DNA of 64,000 nt from Bacteroidota bacterium (GTDB lineage: Bacteria; Bacteroidota; Bacteroidia; Chitinophagales; Chitinophagaceae): the NCBI GenBank assembly GCA_016183765.1, contig JACPEA010000011.1:496001-560000 (forward strand), in the 5' to 3' direction. The position numbers and the translations under genes were made by a program. This document shows positions 1-9,507 of this stretch, in pieces. The notes beneath the pieces are model-generated. The model ran no database searches, was not told where the DNA came from, and saw nothing but the letters and a program-made list of their open reading frames with translations. Position 1 is the first letter of the stretch. Each line of letters begins with the position of its first letter.

Positions 1-2
1 TG

Positions 3-560
3 GCTGCTTTGATGATCGATGTATCCTGGATCAAAAAACACCTGGGCGATGATACGGAACTGGTATCTAAAAAAGTAGATAACCTGCTGGATGCGATCTC
101 CGGTAACCTGGATTCCTTCTCCCGTATTTACAGTGCCATGAACCCCTCAATGCTGAATGAGCTGGGTTTACATGCTTCTGTTGAGTACCTGGTACATTCT
201 TTTACCAAATCAAGCGGTATACCTGTAAAACTGGTCTCCAACACGGAGAATGAAAAGATCCATCCGAATCAAAGCCTGGCCCTGTACCGTATTGTGCAGG
301 AAGCACTGGCCAATGTAAAACAACATGCCAAAGCCAGCTCGGCCACCGTTAGCCTGATCAGGCAGGATGGTACCCTGGAACTGCAGATAGAAGATGATGG
401 CGTAGGATTTACTCCCCCCGACGACGTAGATAGCAAACAGCATTACGGTATCCTGGAAATACGGGAAAGGGTGTATGCGATGAATGGGGCATTCCATATT
501 TCATCTGCCCCCGGTAAGGGCACAACCCTCACTATCCAGGTTCCCTTAGAGAAACGTTAA
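3..560 (+). CDS. Sensor histidine kinase, C-terminal ATPase domain (partial)
   Basis: The reading frame is open to the left edge, so the N-terminal sensor and phosphoacceptor parts are missing. What remains is a GHKL ATPase domain of the NarL/LiaS/DesK-type kinases. The N-box is IVQEALANVKQHAKA (residues about 97-111 from the first TTG), the G1 box is DDGVGF, the G2 box is HYGILEIRERV, and the end is GKGTTLTIQVPL. Kinases of this class phosphorylate LuxR-type response regulators; no such regulator lies in the window, so it may be just upstream. An efflux operon follows about 100 bp downstream, but a regulatory link is only inferred from proximity. Confidence 0.85.
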   Translation, partial: AALMIDVSWIKKHLGDDTELVSKKVDNLLDAISGNLDSFSRIYSAMNPSMLNELGLHASVEYLVHSFTKSSGIPVKLVSNTENEKIHPNQSLALYRIVQEALANVKQHAKASSATVSLIRQDGTLELQIEDDGVGFTPPDDVDSKQHYGILEIRERVYAMNGAFHISSAPGKGTTLTIQVPLEKR

Positions 561-687
561 TTTATTGGCAAAAAACCTTTTGTAGCTTCACCTGTTTTAT
601 AAACGGGATACCAACCTCTGTCATTTAGCGGTCAATAATCAAACAAAGCCCCCATTTTCAGTGTTTTTTAATATAATTTCGCGCGCA

Positions 688-1014
688 ATGGGGAAAATAA
701 CCGCCTTTTTACTGCTGTTGATGTTTATCATCCAGTCTCCTGTATTTGCCTGTGCCTTGCAGGTAAAGGTGGATCAGGCTGCCCTGTTATTTGCCGATAC
801 CGGCAGCGGACAGCAGGATACAGACCAGGACCAGGATCTCGACCAGCACGGTCATTTCGATAATGATGAATCTGACGATTTCAAATTGCCGGTTTGCCGT
901 ATCGGATGGGTACTTCCCTATCACAAAAACACCAAGAACCTCTCTGGCCAGTACCTGTTGGCTCGGGTTGCGCAACAGAACTTTTCCGTTAATACGCCTC
1001 CTCCTGAGTGCTAA
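688..1014 (+). CDS. Small secreted Asp/Gln-rich hypothetical protein
   Basis: This is a 108-residue protein I do not recognise. The ATG at 688 is chosen over a GTG at 661 because it begins a clean signal peptide (MGKITAFLLLLMFIIQSPVF, then ACA). The mature part has a run rich in Asp, Gln and His around residues 40-65 (QDTDQDQDLDQHGHFDNDES), an inner PVCRIGW, and ends in NTPPPEC. Acid/His-rich secreted proteins can bind metals, but that is only a suggestion here. It sits 75 bp before the RND adaptor gene in the same direction and may be the first gene of that efflux operon. Confidence 0.65.
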   Translation: MGKITAFLLLLMFIIQSPVFACALQVKVDQAALLFADTGSGQQDTDQDQDLDQHGHFDNDESDDFKLPVCRIGWVLPYHKNTKNLSGQYLLARVAQQNFSVNTPPPEC

Positions 1015-1061
1015 GGAAAACCTTCGCTGATTTTTCTATTTACTAAGTCTATTCTTTATCG

Positions 1062-1073
1062 GCCCATATGGGC
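1062..1073. promoter_or_regulatory. 12-bp perfect palindrome upstream of efflux adaptor
   Basis: GCCCATATGGGC is a perfect 12-bp palindrome lying 17 bp before the adaptor start. It could be an operator or an mRNA hairpin, but no regulator is assigned to it. Confidence 0.3.
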
Positions 1074-1089
1074 AAAAACAATTCTAGTT

Positions 1090-2220
1090 ATGCATAGTCG
1101 TGTACTGTATGTATGGATCCTTATTTGTACGGGTGTATTCTTTATTTCCTGTGGTGCTAAAAAGGAGACCAGCCAGGCAACCCCGGAAACTTTCCAGGTA
1201 TTTCAACCCATTGTTATTGACACATCATACGAAAAATCGTATGTGGCAGATATCCATTCTATGCAAAACGTAGAAATACGGGCCCGTGTAAAGGGATTTA
1301 TTGAGAAGATACTGGTAGATGAGGGTAAACCCGTAAAAGCCGGCCAAATCCTATTCGTTTTTAATAACCTGATGCTGAAAGAAGAGCTGCTGAAGGCCAA
1401 TGCGCACTTAAAAAATGCTGTGGCTGAGCTGAAAGTGACCGAAGTGGAACTGAAGAACGTGAGGAACCTGGTAGAGAAAAAAGTGGTTTCAGAAACGGAA
1501 CTGGAAATGGCCAAAGCCAAAAAAGAAGCGATCGAAGCAAAGATCCTGGAAGCCAAAGCCGCTGTGTCCATTGCAGAACTGCACATCTCCTATTCGCAGA
1601 TCAAAGCACCTTTTGACGGGGTGATCAACCGGATCCCTTATAAAGTAGGTAGCCTGGTAGATGAGGGCACTCTTCTGACCACCCTTTCTAACAACAAGGA
1701 AATGTTTGCCTATTTCAACATTTCAGAGAAAGAGTATCTCCGTTTCTCTAAGTCGAATGAGCTCACCAAACAAAATTCCATTTCGCTGCTGCTGGCCGAT
1801 AACACACGCTTCAAATACAAAGGCCGCATCGAAACAGCCGAAACAGAGATTGATAAGAATACCGGAAACATTGCCATCCGCGCACGTTTTGCCAACCCCG
1901 AATACCTGCTCAAACATGGGGCTACCGGTAAGATCATACTCAATGGGGTATTGGACAATGCCCTTGTGATCCCGCAGAAATCAACGTTTGAAGTGCAGGA
2001 CAGGGTGAATGTGTTTGTGGTCGACAGTAAAAATATTGTAAGAACAAGACCCGTGGAGATCCTGTGGCGGTTACCACACCTGTACGTGGTGGGTGCCGGC
2101 CTTGCCACTGGCGACAAAGTGATCTACGAAGGAGTGCAACTGGTGAAGGAGGGTGACAGCATCAATACCAAACCTGTTGATCTGCACAGCCTGCTTCCAC
2201 AACTCTTATCAACCCATTAA
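1090..2220 (+). CDS. RND efflux periplasmic adaptor (membrane fusion protein)
   Basis: This 376-residue lipoprotein is the AcrA/MexA-type link between an inner-membrane RND pump and an outer-membrane channel. The signal peptide ends in a lipobox (FFISCGAKK, Cys about 21). It is followed by the barrel/lipoyl half (VEIRARVKGFIEKILVDEG), a coiled-coil hairpin about residues 95-150 rich in Lys, Glu and Ala, the second lipoyl half (ISYSQIKAPFDGVINRIPY), and beta-barrel and membrane-proximal domains (LDNALVIPQKSTFEVQ). It lies 8 bp before the pump gene, forming a clear operon with the two genes that follow. The substrate cannot be told from sequence. Confidence 0.92.
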   Translation: MHSRVLYVWILICTGVFFISCGAKKETSQATPETFQVFQPIVIDTSYEKSYVADIHSMQNVEIRARVKGFIEKILVDEGKPVKAGQILFVFNNLMLKEELLKANAHLKNAVAELKVTEVELKNVRNLVEKKVVSETELEMAKAKKEAIEAKILEAKAAVSIAELHISYSQIKAPFDGVINRIPYKVGSLVDEGTLLTTLSNNKEMFAYFNISEKEYLRFSKSNELTKQNSISLLLADNTRFKYKGRIETAETEIDKNTGNIAIRARFANPEYLLKHGATGKIILNGVLDNALVIPQKSTFEVQDRVNVFVVDSKNIVRTRPVEILWRLPHLYVVGAGLATGDKVIYEGVQLVKEGDSINTKPVDLHSLLPQLLSTH

Positions 2221-2228
2221 TCCAACCC

Positions 2229-5200
2229 ATGACATCTAATTTTATACGCCGACCGATCTTATCGATTGTTATTTCGTTACTGATCATGCTCATCGGGCTG
2301 ATCTCACTCACGCAACTGCCGGTGACCCAGTTCCCGGATATCGCGCCGCCCGAAGTGACCGTGACCACCAAGTATACCGGTGCCAATGCAGAAACCTGTG
2401 TAAAAGCCGTAGTGACCCCGCTGGAACGTGCCATTAATGGTGTGCCCGGCATGTCTTATATGTCGTCTGTTTCCGGTAACGACGGATCCAGCGTCATCTC
2501 CATCATATTCAAATCGGGGGTAGACCCCGAAGTGGCATCGGTGAATGTGCAGAACCGGGTATCGTCCGTAGTGGATGAATTACCGGAAGAAGTGATCAAA
2601 GCAGGTGTGATTGTGGAGAAAGTACAGAACAGTATGCTGCTGTACCTGAACATTCTCAGTGAGGACAGTACCATGGATGAAAAGTTCCTGTACAACTTTA
2701 CAGACATCAACTTATTACCCGAGTTAAAAAGGATCGAAGGTGTGGGTTTTGCCGATATCATGGGTTCCAGGGAATATTCCATGCGTATCTGGATGAACCC
2801 GGATAAGATGACCACGTACGATATTTCTACCGATGATGTGATCAGGGCGCTGAAAGAGCAGAATGTGGAGGCCGCGCCGGGTAAGATCGGCGAAAGCTCC
2901 GGCAAAAGACCCGAGGCCCTGCAGTATGTGTTGAAGTACACAGGTAAGTTCAACACAGAGGAACAATATGAGAACATTGTATTGAAGAGTACGGTAGATG
3001 GACAGATCATTTTGTTGAAAGATGTGGCCAATGTGGAATTCGGCTCACAGGAATATGATGTGATCTCCAAAGAGAACGGCAAACCTTCTGCGGCCATCCT
3101 GCTGAAACAAAGGCCGGGCAGTAATGCCAGCCAGGTGATCGCCAATATCAAAAGCCGGATGGAAGACCTGTCTGCCGGGTTCCCTTCCGGTATGACGTAT
3201 ACGATCAGTTACGACGTATCTGCTTTCCTGGATGCCTCGATCCATGAAGTGATCAAGACCCTGATCGAAGCCTTCCTGCTTGTGGCATTGGTGGTGTTTG
3301 TGTTTTTGCAGGATTTCCGGTCAACCATCATACCGGCCATTGCGGTACCGGTTTCATTGGTGGGAACCTTCTTTTTCATTAAGCTGTTCGGCTTTTCGAT
3401 CAATATGATCACCCTGTTCGCGTTGGTATTGTCCATCGGTATCGTGGTGGATGATGCCATTGTGGTGATAGAAGCGGTTCACTCCATCATGGAAGAAACC
3501 AACCTGAGTCCGCGAAAAGCCACTGAAAAAGCCATGCGTGAAATCAGTGGTGCCATCATTGCCATTACACTGGTCATGTCGGCGGTGTTCCTGCCGGTAG
3601 CTTTCCTGGAAGGTCCTACGGGCGTGTTCTATCGACAGTTCTCGCTGACCATGGCGGTATCTATTGTCTTATCGGGTATCGTGGCATTGACCTTGACACC
3701 CGCACTTTGTGCCGCCCTGCTAAAAAATAACCACCACGCGGGTGCTCATGCAAAAAAGAGCCTGTTCCAGGTCTTCTTCGATGCATTCAATAACCGATAC
3801 AATGGTGTGGCCAATAAATACAAAAAACTGATCGAAGCCATTGCTAACCGAAGAGTGGTTACCTGGCTGATCATCCTGCTGTTCTGCGGATTGACCGGAA
3901 TGGTGGGCAGGGTTTTGCCAAGTGGTTTTATTCCCAACGAAGACCAGGCAACCATCTACGCTAACGTAACGGCCCCCTCCGGTGCTACGCTGGAGCGTAC
4001 TGAACAAGTGGTGGATGAGATCCAGAAAGCTGCACAGGCATTGCCCGATGTGGCGTCGGTATCAACCCTGGCCGGTTATAGTGTATTGTCTGAAGGTGTG
4101 GGTGCCACATTCGGGATGAACCTGATCGGACTGAAAAAATGGGAAGACCGTGAGCGGACCGATAAAGAAGTGATCGAACTGCTGAAAGACAAGACCCGTC
4201 ACATCAAAGATGCCCGGATCGAATTCTTTACACCACCACCGGTACCGGGGTATGGTAATTCAAGTGGTTTTGAACTGCGTTTGCTGGATAAGACCGGCAA
4301 GGGCGATCTGAAGAAACTGGAATCCGTTGCCAATGATTTTGTACGCGAACTGAAAAAACACCCGGCCATCGGAAATGCTTTCACCACTTTCGATGCCAGT
4401 TTTCCGCAGTACCTGGTCAGCATCGATAATATCAAAGCTGCACAGAAAGGGGTGGTTCTGGCAGACGTGCTCAATACGCTGCAGGCTTTTATCGGTAGTG
4501 AATATGCCACCAACTTTATCCGCTTTGGTCAGCTGTACCGGGTAATGATCCAGTCATCGCCCGAATTCCGCTCACGTCCCGAAGACCTGATGCGTTTGTT
4601 TGTAAAGAACAAGATGGGTGAGATGGTGCCGGTGGCCGCTTTCCTGAAAATTGAAAAAGTATATGGCCCCGAACAGGTGACCCGTTATAATATGTATCCC
4701 TCCGCCATGGTGAACGGAGAACCCAAAGCGGGGTATAGCAGTGGACAGGCCATTGAAGCCATCCGCGAAGTGGCCAAGACCAAACTGCCGGCTGGTTTTG
4801 GGTACGACTGGGCAGGCTCCTCGCGCGACCAGGCCAATACGGGTGGCGAAGCGATATTGATCTTCATACTGAGCCTGTTGTTCGTGTACCTGCTGCTCTC
4901 GGCCCAGTACGAAAGTTTCCTGTTGCCCATGCCAGTGATCCTTTCGCTGCCAACGGGTGTGTTCGGTGCATTTTTCCTGTTGTGGGTATTGGGACTGGAG
5001 AACAATATCTATGCGCAGGTAGCCATGATCATGCTGATCGGTCTGTTAGGTAAGAACGCGATCCTGATCGTAGAATTCGCTTCTATGAAACACAGGGAAG
5101 GTAAAACACCGTTACAGGCAGCCATTGAAGGGGCCGCATCAAGACTGCGCCCTATCCTGATGACCTCTTTTGCTTTCATTGCCGGGCTGATACCCCTGAT

Positions 5201-5387
5201 CTTTGCCAGTGGTGCAGGCGCCATCGGTAATAAGACCATCGGTACCGCTGCGGCAGGTGGTATGTTGTTCGGAACCATTTTTGGTGTCATCGTGATACCC
5301 GGTATTTATGTGATCTTCTCTAAGATCACAGATGCGATACGGAAAACAAGGAACAAAGAGGAAAAACCATTTACAGAGACAATCTAA
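2229..5387 (+). CDS. RND efflux pump, AcrB/HAE1 family
   Basis: This 1052-residue protein is the proton-driven inner-membrane pump of a tripartite efflux system. It shows the family plan: TM1 (SIVISLLIMLIGLISLTQLP), a large periplasmic pore/docking region, six TM helices, then the same layout again. The proton-relay pair is visible in TM4 (SIGIVVDDAIVVIEAV, Asp408-Asp409, matching the usual AcrB positions), with the second-half motif GKNAILIVEFA near residue 940. Length fits hydrophobe/amphiphile (HAE1) pumps rather than metal pumps. It has an adaptor gene just upstream and an outer-membrane factor 6 bp downstream. Confidence 0.95.
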   Translation: MTSNFIRRPILSIVISLLIMLIGLISLTQLPVTQFPDIAPPEVTVTTKYTGANAETCVKAVVTPLERAINGVPGMSYMSSVSGNDGSSVISIIFKSGVDPEVASVNVQNRVSSVVDELPEEVIKAGVIVEKVQNSMLLYLNILSEDSTMDEKFLYNFTDINLLPELKRIEGVGFADIMGSREYSMRIWMNPDKMTTYDISTDDVIRALKEQNVEAAPGKIGESSGKRPEALQYVLKYTGKFNTEEQYENIVLKSTVDGQIILLKDVANVEFGSQEYDVISKENGKPSAAILLKQRPGSNASQVIANIKSRMEDLSAGFPSGMTYTISYDVSAFLDASIHEVIKTLIEAFLLVALVVFVFLQDFRSTIIPAIAVPVSLVGTFFFIKLFGFSINMITLFALVLSIGIVVDDAIVVIEAVHSIMEETNLSPRKATEKAMREISGAIIAITLVMSAVFLPVAFLEGPTGVFYRQFSLTMAVSIVLSGIVALTLTPALCAALLKNNHHAGAHAKKSLFQVFFDAFNNRYNGVANKYKKLIEAIANRRVVTWLIILLFCGLTGMVGRVLPSGFIPNEDQATIYANVTAPSGATLERTEQVVDEIQKAAQALPDVASVSTLAGYSVLSEGVGATFGMNLIGLKKWEDRERTDKEVIELLKDKTRHIKDARIEFFTPPPVPGYGNSSGFELRLLDKTGKGDLKKLESVANDFVRELKKHPAIGNAFTTFDASFPQYLVSIDNIKAAQKGVVLADVLNTLQAFIGSEYATNFIRFGQLYRVMIQSSPEFRSRPEDLMRLFVKNKMGEMVPVAAFLKIEKVYGPEQVTRYNMYPSAMVNGEPKAGYSSGQAIEAIREVAKTKLPAGFGYDWAGSSRDQANTGGEAILIFILSLLFVYLLLSAQYESFLLPMPVILSLPTGVFGAFFLLWVLGLENNIYAQVAMIMLIGLLGKNAILIVEFASMKHREGKTPLQAAIEGAASRLRPILMTSFAFIAGLIPLIFASGAGAIGNKTIGTAAAGGMLFGTIFGVIVIPGIYVIFSKITDAIRKTRNKEEKPFTETI

Positions 5388-5393
5388 TCAAAC

Positions 5394-6827
5394 ATGAAAA
5401 GAAATTATTTAGGTGGGATAGTGGTGTTGTGTGCCGGTTTATGGCTGGGCTCCTGCAGTGTACCGGCAGTGGTCACCCAGAAAAACGGGTTGAGTCTGCC
5501 GGCAGCCTATCCCGGATCAACAACGGATACCGCAACTGTGACCTTGCATAACTGGAAATCATTTTTTACAGATACCAGCCTGCTGGCGCTGATCAGTACC
5601 GGGCTCGAATACAACCACGACCTCCAGGCTGCCATGCAGCGTATCCGGTCGGCGCAGTCGGAAGTATTGCTGCAGAAAGGTTTGTTAGCGCCCACGGTAA
5701 GCGCCGGTGTGGTAAGCAGCCTGAAAAAGTTTGGCCTGTATACCATGGATGGTGCGGGTAATATTGCTACAGAGATGACCCCCGGTAAACTTATCCCGGT
5801 AAACCTGCCAGATTATTTTCTGGGCTTGCAAACCAGTTGGGAAGTAGATGTATGGGGTAAACTCAAAAACAAGAAAAAAGCGGCATTGGCCCGTTATCTT
5901 GCCAGTGTGGAAGGAAAGAACCTGCTCACCACGCAGATCGTATCGGCCATTGCTGCCAGTTATTATGAGCTGATGGCCATCGATCATACATTGAAGATCA
6001 TTGATGAAACGATTCTCATCCAGGAAAGGGCGTACGAGCTGGTAAAAGTGCAGAAAGAATCAGCAGTTTCTACCGAACTGGCGGTGAAACAATTTGAATC
6101 CCGTTTGCTGAACCTCAGGGCATTTCATTGGGATCTGCTGCAGCAGGCGAAACAGGTAGAAAGTGCCATTCATATCCTTACAGGCAGAATGCCCGTGCCG
6201 ATACAACGGGAACAGCAGTTTTTTGAAGCAGCATTTCCAGCACTGATAGAAACGGGGGTTCCTTCGGCACTGTTGCAGAACAGGCCCGACATACGCCAGG
6301 CCGAATGGAATGTACTTGCCAGCAATGCCGAACTGCAGTCGGCCCGCGCAGCGTTCTATCCATCATTCAACATCACCGGTTCCCTGGGTTTCCAGGCATT
6401 TAAACCGGATCTGTTGATACGTACGCCAGAGTCTGTTGCCTACGGACTGCTGGGCGGACTGACCACACCGATCATTAACCGAACGGCACTGAAAGCAAAT
6501 TTCCAGAGAGCCAATGCCGGACAGATAGAGGCATTTTACCAATACCAGAAAGCTATCTTAACAGGTTACGTGGAAGTGCATAATGAACTGCTGCGTGTAA
6601 AGAACCTGGAACGGGTTTTTGACCTGAAGAACAAAGAAGCAGCATCGTTGTCGCAGTCGATCGATATCGCAGAAATCCTGTTTAAAGCGGGCCGTGCCAG
6701 TTACCTGGAAGTGCTGCTGACACAGCAAAATGCTTTGCAGGCAAAACTGGAACTGGTGGATACGCGTAAAAAACAATTCCTGACAACCGTGAATCTGTAC
6801 AAAGCATTAGGTGGTGGCTGGCAGTAA
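5394..6827 (+). CDS. Outer-membrane efflux factor, TolC/NodT family lipoprotein
   Basis: This 477-residue protein is the outer-membrane exit duct of the efflux system. It has a lipoprotein signal (GLWLGSCS, Cys about 22). The two repeated OEP domains are visible: the first contains TSWEVDVWGKLKNKKKAA, the second contains RPDIRQAEWNVLASNAELQS followed by ARAAFYPSFNITGSLGF. The C-terminal helix pair (AGRASYLEVLLTQQNAL) is typical. It is the last gene of the operon, with only 6 bp separating it from the pump. The next gene, at 6870, is convergent. Confidence 0.93.
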   Translation: MKRNYLGGIVVLCAGLWLGSCSVPAVVTQKNGLSLPAAYPGSTTDTATVTLHNWKSFFTDTSLLALISTGLEYNHDLQAAMQRIRSAQSEVLLQKGLLAPTVSAGVVSSLKKFGLYTMDGAGNIATEMTPGKLIPVNLPDYFLGLQTSWEVDVWGKLKNKKKAALARYLASVEGKNLLTTQIVSAIAASYYELMAIDHTLKIIDETILIQERAYELVKVQKESAVSTELAVKQFESRLLNLRAFHWDLLQQAKQVESAIHILTGRMPVPIQREQQFFEAAFPALIETGVPSALLQNRPDIRQAEWNVLASNAELQSARAAFYPSFNITGSLGFQAFKPDLLIRTPESVAYGLLGGLTTPIINRTALKANFQRANAGQIEAFYQYQKAILTGYVEVHNELLRVKNLERVFDLKNKEAASLSQSIDIAEILFKAGRASYLEVLLTQQNALQAKLELVDTRKKQFLTTVNLYKALGGGWQ

Positions 6828-6869
6828 TTGTCGGCCATTACCTTTTATAATTGTGTTTTCTGAGTGGAG

Positions 6870-7655
6870 CTACGCGGTTGCAACAGCGGCACCAGTAAGT
6901 CGCCTGGGTATGCCATACAATGCCCAGGGAAAGATCAACAGGATGATCTGCAGCAACACCAATACCATCCCTTGAGAGATATGGAACAAAGAACCATGCC
7001 CGATAAGCAGGGATTCTGTGCTGTCATTATAGGAGATGATCACGCTTGCCATGTACGCAATGAATAACATCACCTGAGTAAAAACGAATAGGTTCAGCCA
7101 GATCACAGCATGGTGCTGATGCTTGTTGGCGATGCTTAATCTGTGCTGGTGATGTTTGTAGATCAGTATCATGCAATAAGCTGCATACCCGATACCCATG
7201 AAGGAACGCAGCAGGAAACTGCTGTAAAAGGATATCACCGAATGAAAGTACTCGTTTTGGAAAATACTGTCAGGCACTTCCACGATGGTCCTGGCCAGTG
7301 CTTGTTTGGTGTCAAAATCTGTGAACAGCCAGGGGGTGATGAGCAAAAAATGTATCACAGCCGGTAAAAAATGGAGCCAATCCTTTTTATCAAGTTTTGT
7401 TTTGCCGGTCAGGGTTCCGCGTACATAAAAGTAGAGGATCGGCCCCGGAAGCAGGAACAGGAAACTGGGATTGATGAATGCAATGGCGATCCAGAACACA
7501 TTACCACTGAACACAATGGTATAATGCACGAGCACATACAATGAAACAATAAAAAAATAGATGGCAAGGTAGCGGTTCACTTTATTACCTCCTCTGCTGA
7601 ATGCAAAGAGGGTCATAGAAATCAACATTCCTAGCGCTGCCGCTAATAATAGCAT
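6870..7655 (-). CDS. Seven-helix membrane protein like AraC-type sensors, no HTH
   Basis: This 261-residue protein consists almost wholly of hydrophobic segments, about seven, starting MLLLAAALGMLISMTLFAF. It resembles the N-terminal membrane half of Bacteroidota 7TM-AraC regulators, including the tail LLIFPWALYGIPRR that normally precedes the cytoplasmic AraC DNA-binding domain. Here the frame stops 9 residues after that tail (LTGAAVATA), so no HTH is present, and the sequence beyond the stop runs straight into the convergent efflux gene. It may be a truncated regulator or a stand-alone sensor. A decayed AraC-like HTH fragment lies about 270 bp to its 5' side (about 7920-8100). Confidence 0.75.
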   Translation of the reverse strand: MLLLAAALGMLISMTLFAFSRGGNKVNRYLAIYFFIVSLYVLVHYTIVFSGNVFWIAIAFINPSFLFLLPGPILYFYVRGTLTGKTKLDKKDWLHFLPAVIHFLLITPWLFTDFDTKQALARTIVEVPDSIFQNEYFHSVISFYSSFLLRSFMGIGYAAYCMILIYKHHQHRLSIANKHQHHAVIWLNLFVFTQVMLFIAYMASVIISYNDSTESLLIGHGSLFHISQGMVLVLLQIILLIFPWALYGIPRRLTGAAVATA

Positions 7656-7919
7656 AATAATTGGGGATTGGGGGGGGTAATCAACAATTGGTTACAAGGG
7701 ATGATTGAATTCTATATGGGCCACTTACGCAATGTATGCAGCGGCTTTTTGTTTAGTGGAGTACTTGTTTGTTTTACATGATTTTATAGTGCTGCACTAA
7801 ATTCAGGTAGTAAAAGTTCGACAAAATGCCGATTTTGAAAACCCCTCAATTAAGGGAATGAGCGAAGTGAGGCAAAACTGCTCCAATTCCCAGGCTGTTT
7901 CCTTACTACCAGCTACCCG

Positions 7920-8100
7920 GGATGCCGTTTGTTGCTCTCGCTTTTGGTACTCTGTATCAATGAGTTATCCTGCCGGGATATATGGCTGTATTTTTCGTTG
8001 GTACGGTTGATGCTGCCGGTTCTCGATTTTTCTGCATTGCCGCGTTCTGGTTTGTGAAGCCTAACACATAACTAATATCTATAATGGAATGAGTTTTATT
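7920..8100 (-). pseudogene. Remnant of an AraC-family HTH domain
   Basis: Minus-strand translation gives IIDISYVLGFTNQNA (codons about 8085-8041), which closely fits the second HTH helix pair of AraC regulators (pattern DIAYxLGFSNxSAF). The expected continuation (RAFKRWTG, then SPxEYR) is lost in this frame. A degenerate version (KSRTGSINRTNEKYSHI) follows in another frame, suggesting a frameshifted leftover. It begins directly after the 8121-8162 terminator and has no complete gene around it. The rest of the 7656-8120 gap shows nothing else that I can name. Confidence 0.4.
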
Positions 8101-8120
8101 ACCCTGCTCCTGGTCTATCA

Positions 8121-8162
8121 AAAAAAGCCGGCAACTGATCACCAGTTGCCGGCTTTTTTTTA
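8121..8162. terminator. Bidirectional intrinsic terminator
   Basis: A perfect 11-bp stem (GCCGGCAACTG at 8127-8137 with its complement at 8143-8153) has a 5-base loop, an A-run before it and a T-run after it. It lies 28 bp past the stop of the minus-strand PhnA gene and can act on either strand. Confidence 0.85.
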
Positions 8163-8189
8163 GATTGCCAATCTGTTGGTGCAGATCGG

Positions 8190-8780
8190 TTATGCGTTAT
8201 TTCCCTGTTTTCTTACATATTTGGTCAGGATCACAATGGTCTGGCCTTCGATCTTTCCCTCGATCTGTTCCATATTGTCCGGAACCAGGCGGATATTTTT
8301 TACCACGGTTCCCATTTTGGCATTGAGGGTAGAGCCTTTTACATCCAGCGATTTGGTCAGTACAATGGTATCTCCCTGCTGGAGTATGGCGCCATTAGCG
8401 TCTTTGTGCAGGTCAACGCTGCCATCACTCTCATGATCGCCGGTAGCTTTGGCCCAGGCAAGCCGCTCATCGTCGAGGTACAACATATCCAGTTGGTCGG
8501 CTGCCCAACTCTCGGTGCGTAAACGGTTCAGCATACGCCAGGCCACTACCTGTACACCGGGTACCTCACTCCACATAGAGCTGGTCAGGCATTTCCAGTG
8601 CTCCTGGTCCAGTTCAGCTTTTTTATCGACCTGGTTACGACATACTTTACAGGCCATGATACAGTTTTCGGCGTCAGGATGATCCTGTGGCTGCACTTCG
8701 TACACCTGGATATCATCGGTTGATCCGCAGAGTTCACATTTGTTCTCACTTCTGTTAAGCAGGGTCGCGTCAAGTTTCAT
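8190..8780 (-). CDS. PhnA-domain (YjdM-like) zinc-binding protein
   Basis: This 196-residue protein belongs to the PhnA/YjdM family, once linked to phosphonate use but whose biochemical role is not settled. The N-terminus has zinc-ligand cysteines (CELCG at about residue 16, CKVC at about 47). The C-terminal part carries the SH3-like PhnA domain (VDLHKDANGAILQQGDTIVL, ending VRKQGN). The ATG at 8780 is chosen; the frame is open for 51 codons further upstream but that stretch looks non-coding. It is a single-gene unit ended by the strong hairpin at 8121-8162. Confidence 0.85.
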   Translation of the reverse strand: MKLDATLLNRSENKCELCGSTDDIQVYEVQPQDHPDAENCIMACKVCRNQVDKKAELDQEHWKCLTSSMWSEVPGVQVVAWRMLNRLRTESWAADQLDMLYLDDERLAWAKATGDHESDGSVDLHKDANGAILQQGDTIVLTKSLDVKGSTLNAKMGTVVKNIRLVPDNMEQIEGKIEGQTIVILTKYVRKQGNNA

Positions 8781-9046
8781 CTTGTATGAATTTGGCCCGC
8801 AAGGTAAAAAAACTATTGGCAGAACCCCGTAGTTTTTACAGAATGATCGCCCGTCGTTCATCCTGCCGGATCTATTTCCTGCATTGGTGAGATGAAAATC
8901 CGAAGTTCCGGAACGCGAAGGGAGGGTAGGCACCCGATCAGTACGGAACCCTGAAATACTTACGGAGTAAGGAGTTGGGGATGATAAAAGTCATATAAAA
9001 CAGCCCCGAAGCGCATTAGCTTTAACAGTCAATAAAACCTGATCCT

Positions 9047-9502
9047 ATGGCTAAGAAATTAGTAAATACCATTCATTACGCCATCTGGGTAGATCATAAA
9101 AAAGCGATCATCATCCATATCGACAGTAAGGGTGTGATGAAGGAAGAAGACCTGATCTCCGCATTCGACAGCCACCAGCGGTTCCGTGGAGAAAGCACCA
9201 ACAAGACCGGTATCCTGACCGCATCCCTGAATGTAAAGAAGAAGGAACAGAACCGCCAGCATGCGCAGATGCATCAGTTCTGTAAGAATATCATCGCCCG
9301 TGTGTCTCCAACAGCCGCATTCGTGTTACTGACCGGACCTGCAGAGGCCAAGTATGACCTGCACCGCGAGTTCAGCCGCAAAAGGTCATTTGCACAGGTA
9401 CCCATGGAAGTAAAGACCACCGGGAAAATGAAAGCAGAGGGGCTTGCCCTGTTATTAAAGACAAGACTGGCAGAAAAAGCGAGGATACATTTTACAGAAT
9501 AA
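9047..9502 (+). CDS. Small protein of the baeRF/translational-machinery-like type
   Basis: This 151-residue protein has no signal peptide. The start HYAIWVDHKKAIIIHID and the later AAFVLLTGPAEAKYDLHREF resemble short bacterial eRF1-fold proteins (often labelled translational machinery protein or host attachment-like), in which the N-terminal WxDH and the central GPxxAK are recurrent. No catalytic residues can be named. It is a single gene, convergent with the small membrane protein gene at 9508, with only 5 bp between stops. Family assignment is by motif resemblance only. Confidence 0.6.
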   Translation: MAKKLVNTIHYAIWVDHKKAIIIHIDSKGVMKEEDLISAFDSHQRFRGESTNKTGILTASLNVKKKEQNRQHAQMHQFCKNIIARVSPTAAFVLLTGPAEAKYDLHREFSRKRSFAQVPMEVKTTGKMKAEGLALLLKTRLAEKARIHFTE

Positions 9503-9507
9503 GGAGC

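Noticed and set aside
8781-8933. Upstream extension of the PhnA gene
   Set aside because: The open frame continues for 51 codons, but the family start is at 8780 and the extension has no recognisable protein features.
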